A stretch of 12,985 bases of DNA from Bifidobacteriaceae bacterium (GTDB lineage Bacteria > Actinomycetota > Actinomycetes > Actinomycetales > WQXJ01), in NCBI GenBank assembly GCA_031278075.1, contig JAITLE010000006.1:1-12985 (forward strand), read 5' to 3'. The notes below the pieces were generated by a model. The model was not told the DNA's origin, did not search any database, and was given only the letters and a program-made list of their open reading frames with translations. Positions 12,945 through 12,985 of this stretch are shown here, in pieces (position 1 is the first letter of the stretch; every line of letters starts with the position of its first letter). Position numbers and translations under genes: made by a program.

Positions 12945-12956
12945 GGCGCCGGCGCC
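12945..12956. other. GGCGCC-GGCGCC palindrome after the M13 gene
   Basis: A 12-bp self-complementary GC block lies 10 bp after the stop and could form the stem of a terminator with flanking GC. The window ends 29 bp later, so the context is incomplete. Confidence 0.25.
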
Positions 12957-12985
12957 CCGCCGCAACCCGCCCGGGGACACGCCAA

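Overview
The window is high-GC bacterial DNA (roughly 70% G+C by eye) with an actinobacterial character. RpiB has the Glu-type active site of the mycobacterial enzyme. EttA, PepN and the cytosolic M13 peptidase read like actinobacterial orthologues. Several genes seem to start right at a -10-like hexamer, as leaderless actinobacterial transcripts do. The order GTPase pair - ssb - ettA - ... - mscS - pepN - ... - rpiB resembles Micrococcales/Actinomycetales genomes as I remember them. I cannot name a genus.

Plus strand, left part (1-4829). The window opens inside the 3' end of an unidentified gene whose product has a three-copy 15-residue repeat tail. This gene overlaps by 4 bp a YfjP-type GTPase (280-1629). 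A single-stranded-DNA-binding protein follows (1779-2384); its tail is a D-(I/L)-P tripeptide repeat instead of the usual acidic DDxPF tip. Next is the ABC-F ribosome factor EttA (2509-4191). After it lies a repeat-rich non-coding stretch (about 4192-4438), then a stand-alone PTS EIIB domain (4539-4829).

Minus strand, middle (4769-10818), read right to left: rpiB, a DUF218/SanA-like membrane protein, a proline-rich single-span membrane protein, the M1 aminopeptidase pepN, and a truncated MscS channel gene only 5 nt after pepN. The mscS 3' end runs 61 bp into the convergent EIIB gene. Plus strand, right end: a full-length M13 endopeptidase (10943-12934), divergent from rpiB across 124 bp.

Functionally the window is mostly housekeeping: ribosome energy sensing (EttA), ssDNA binding, the pentose phosphate pathway (RpiB) and peptide turnover by two gluzincins (PepN and the M13 enzyme). 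Envelope and osmotic functions are represented by MscS, the SanA-like protein and the Pro-rich protein. I see no mobile element, CRISPR array, tRNA, rRNA or defence system. The less ordinary features are the repeated 'TAnnnT then 6-7 nt then start codon' layout, the truncated MscS overlapping an orphan EIIB, the atypical SSB tail, and short repeat expansions at many gene borders.
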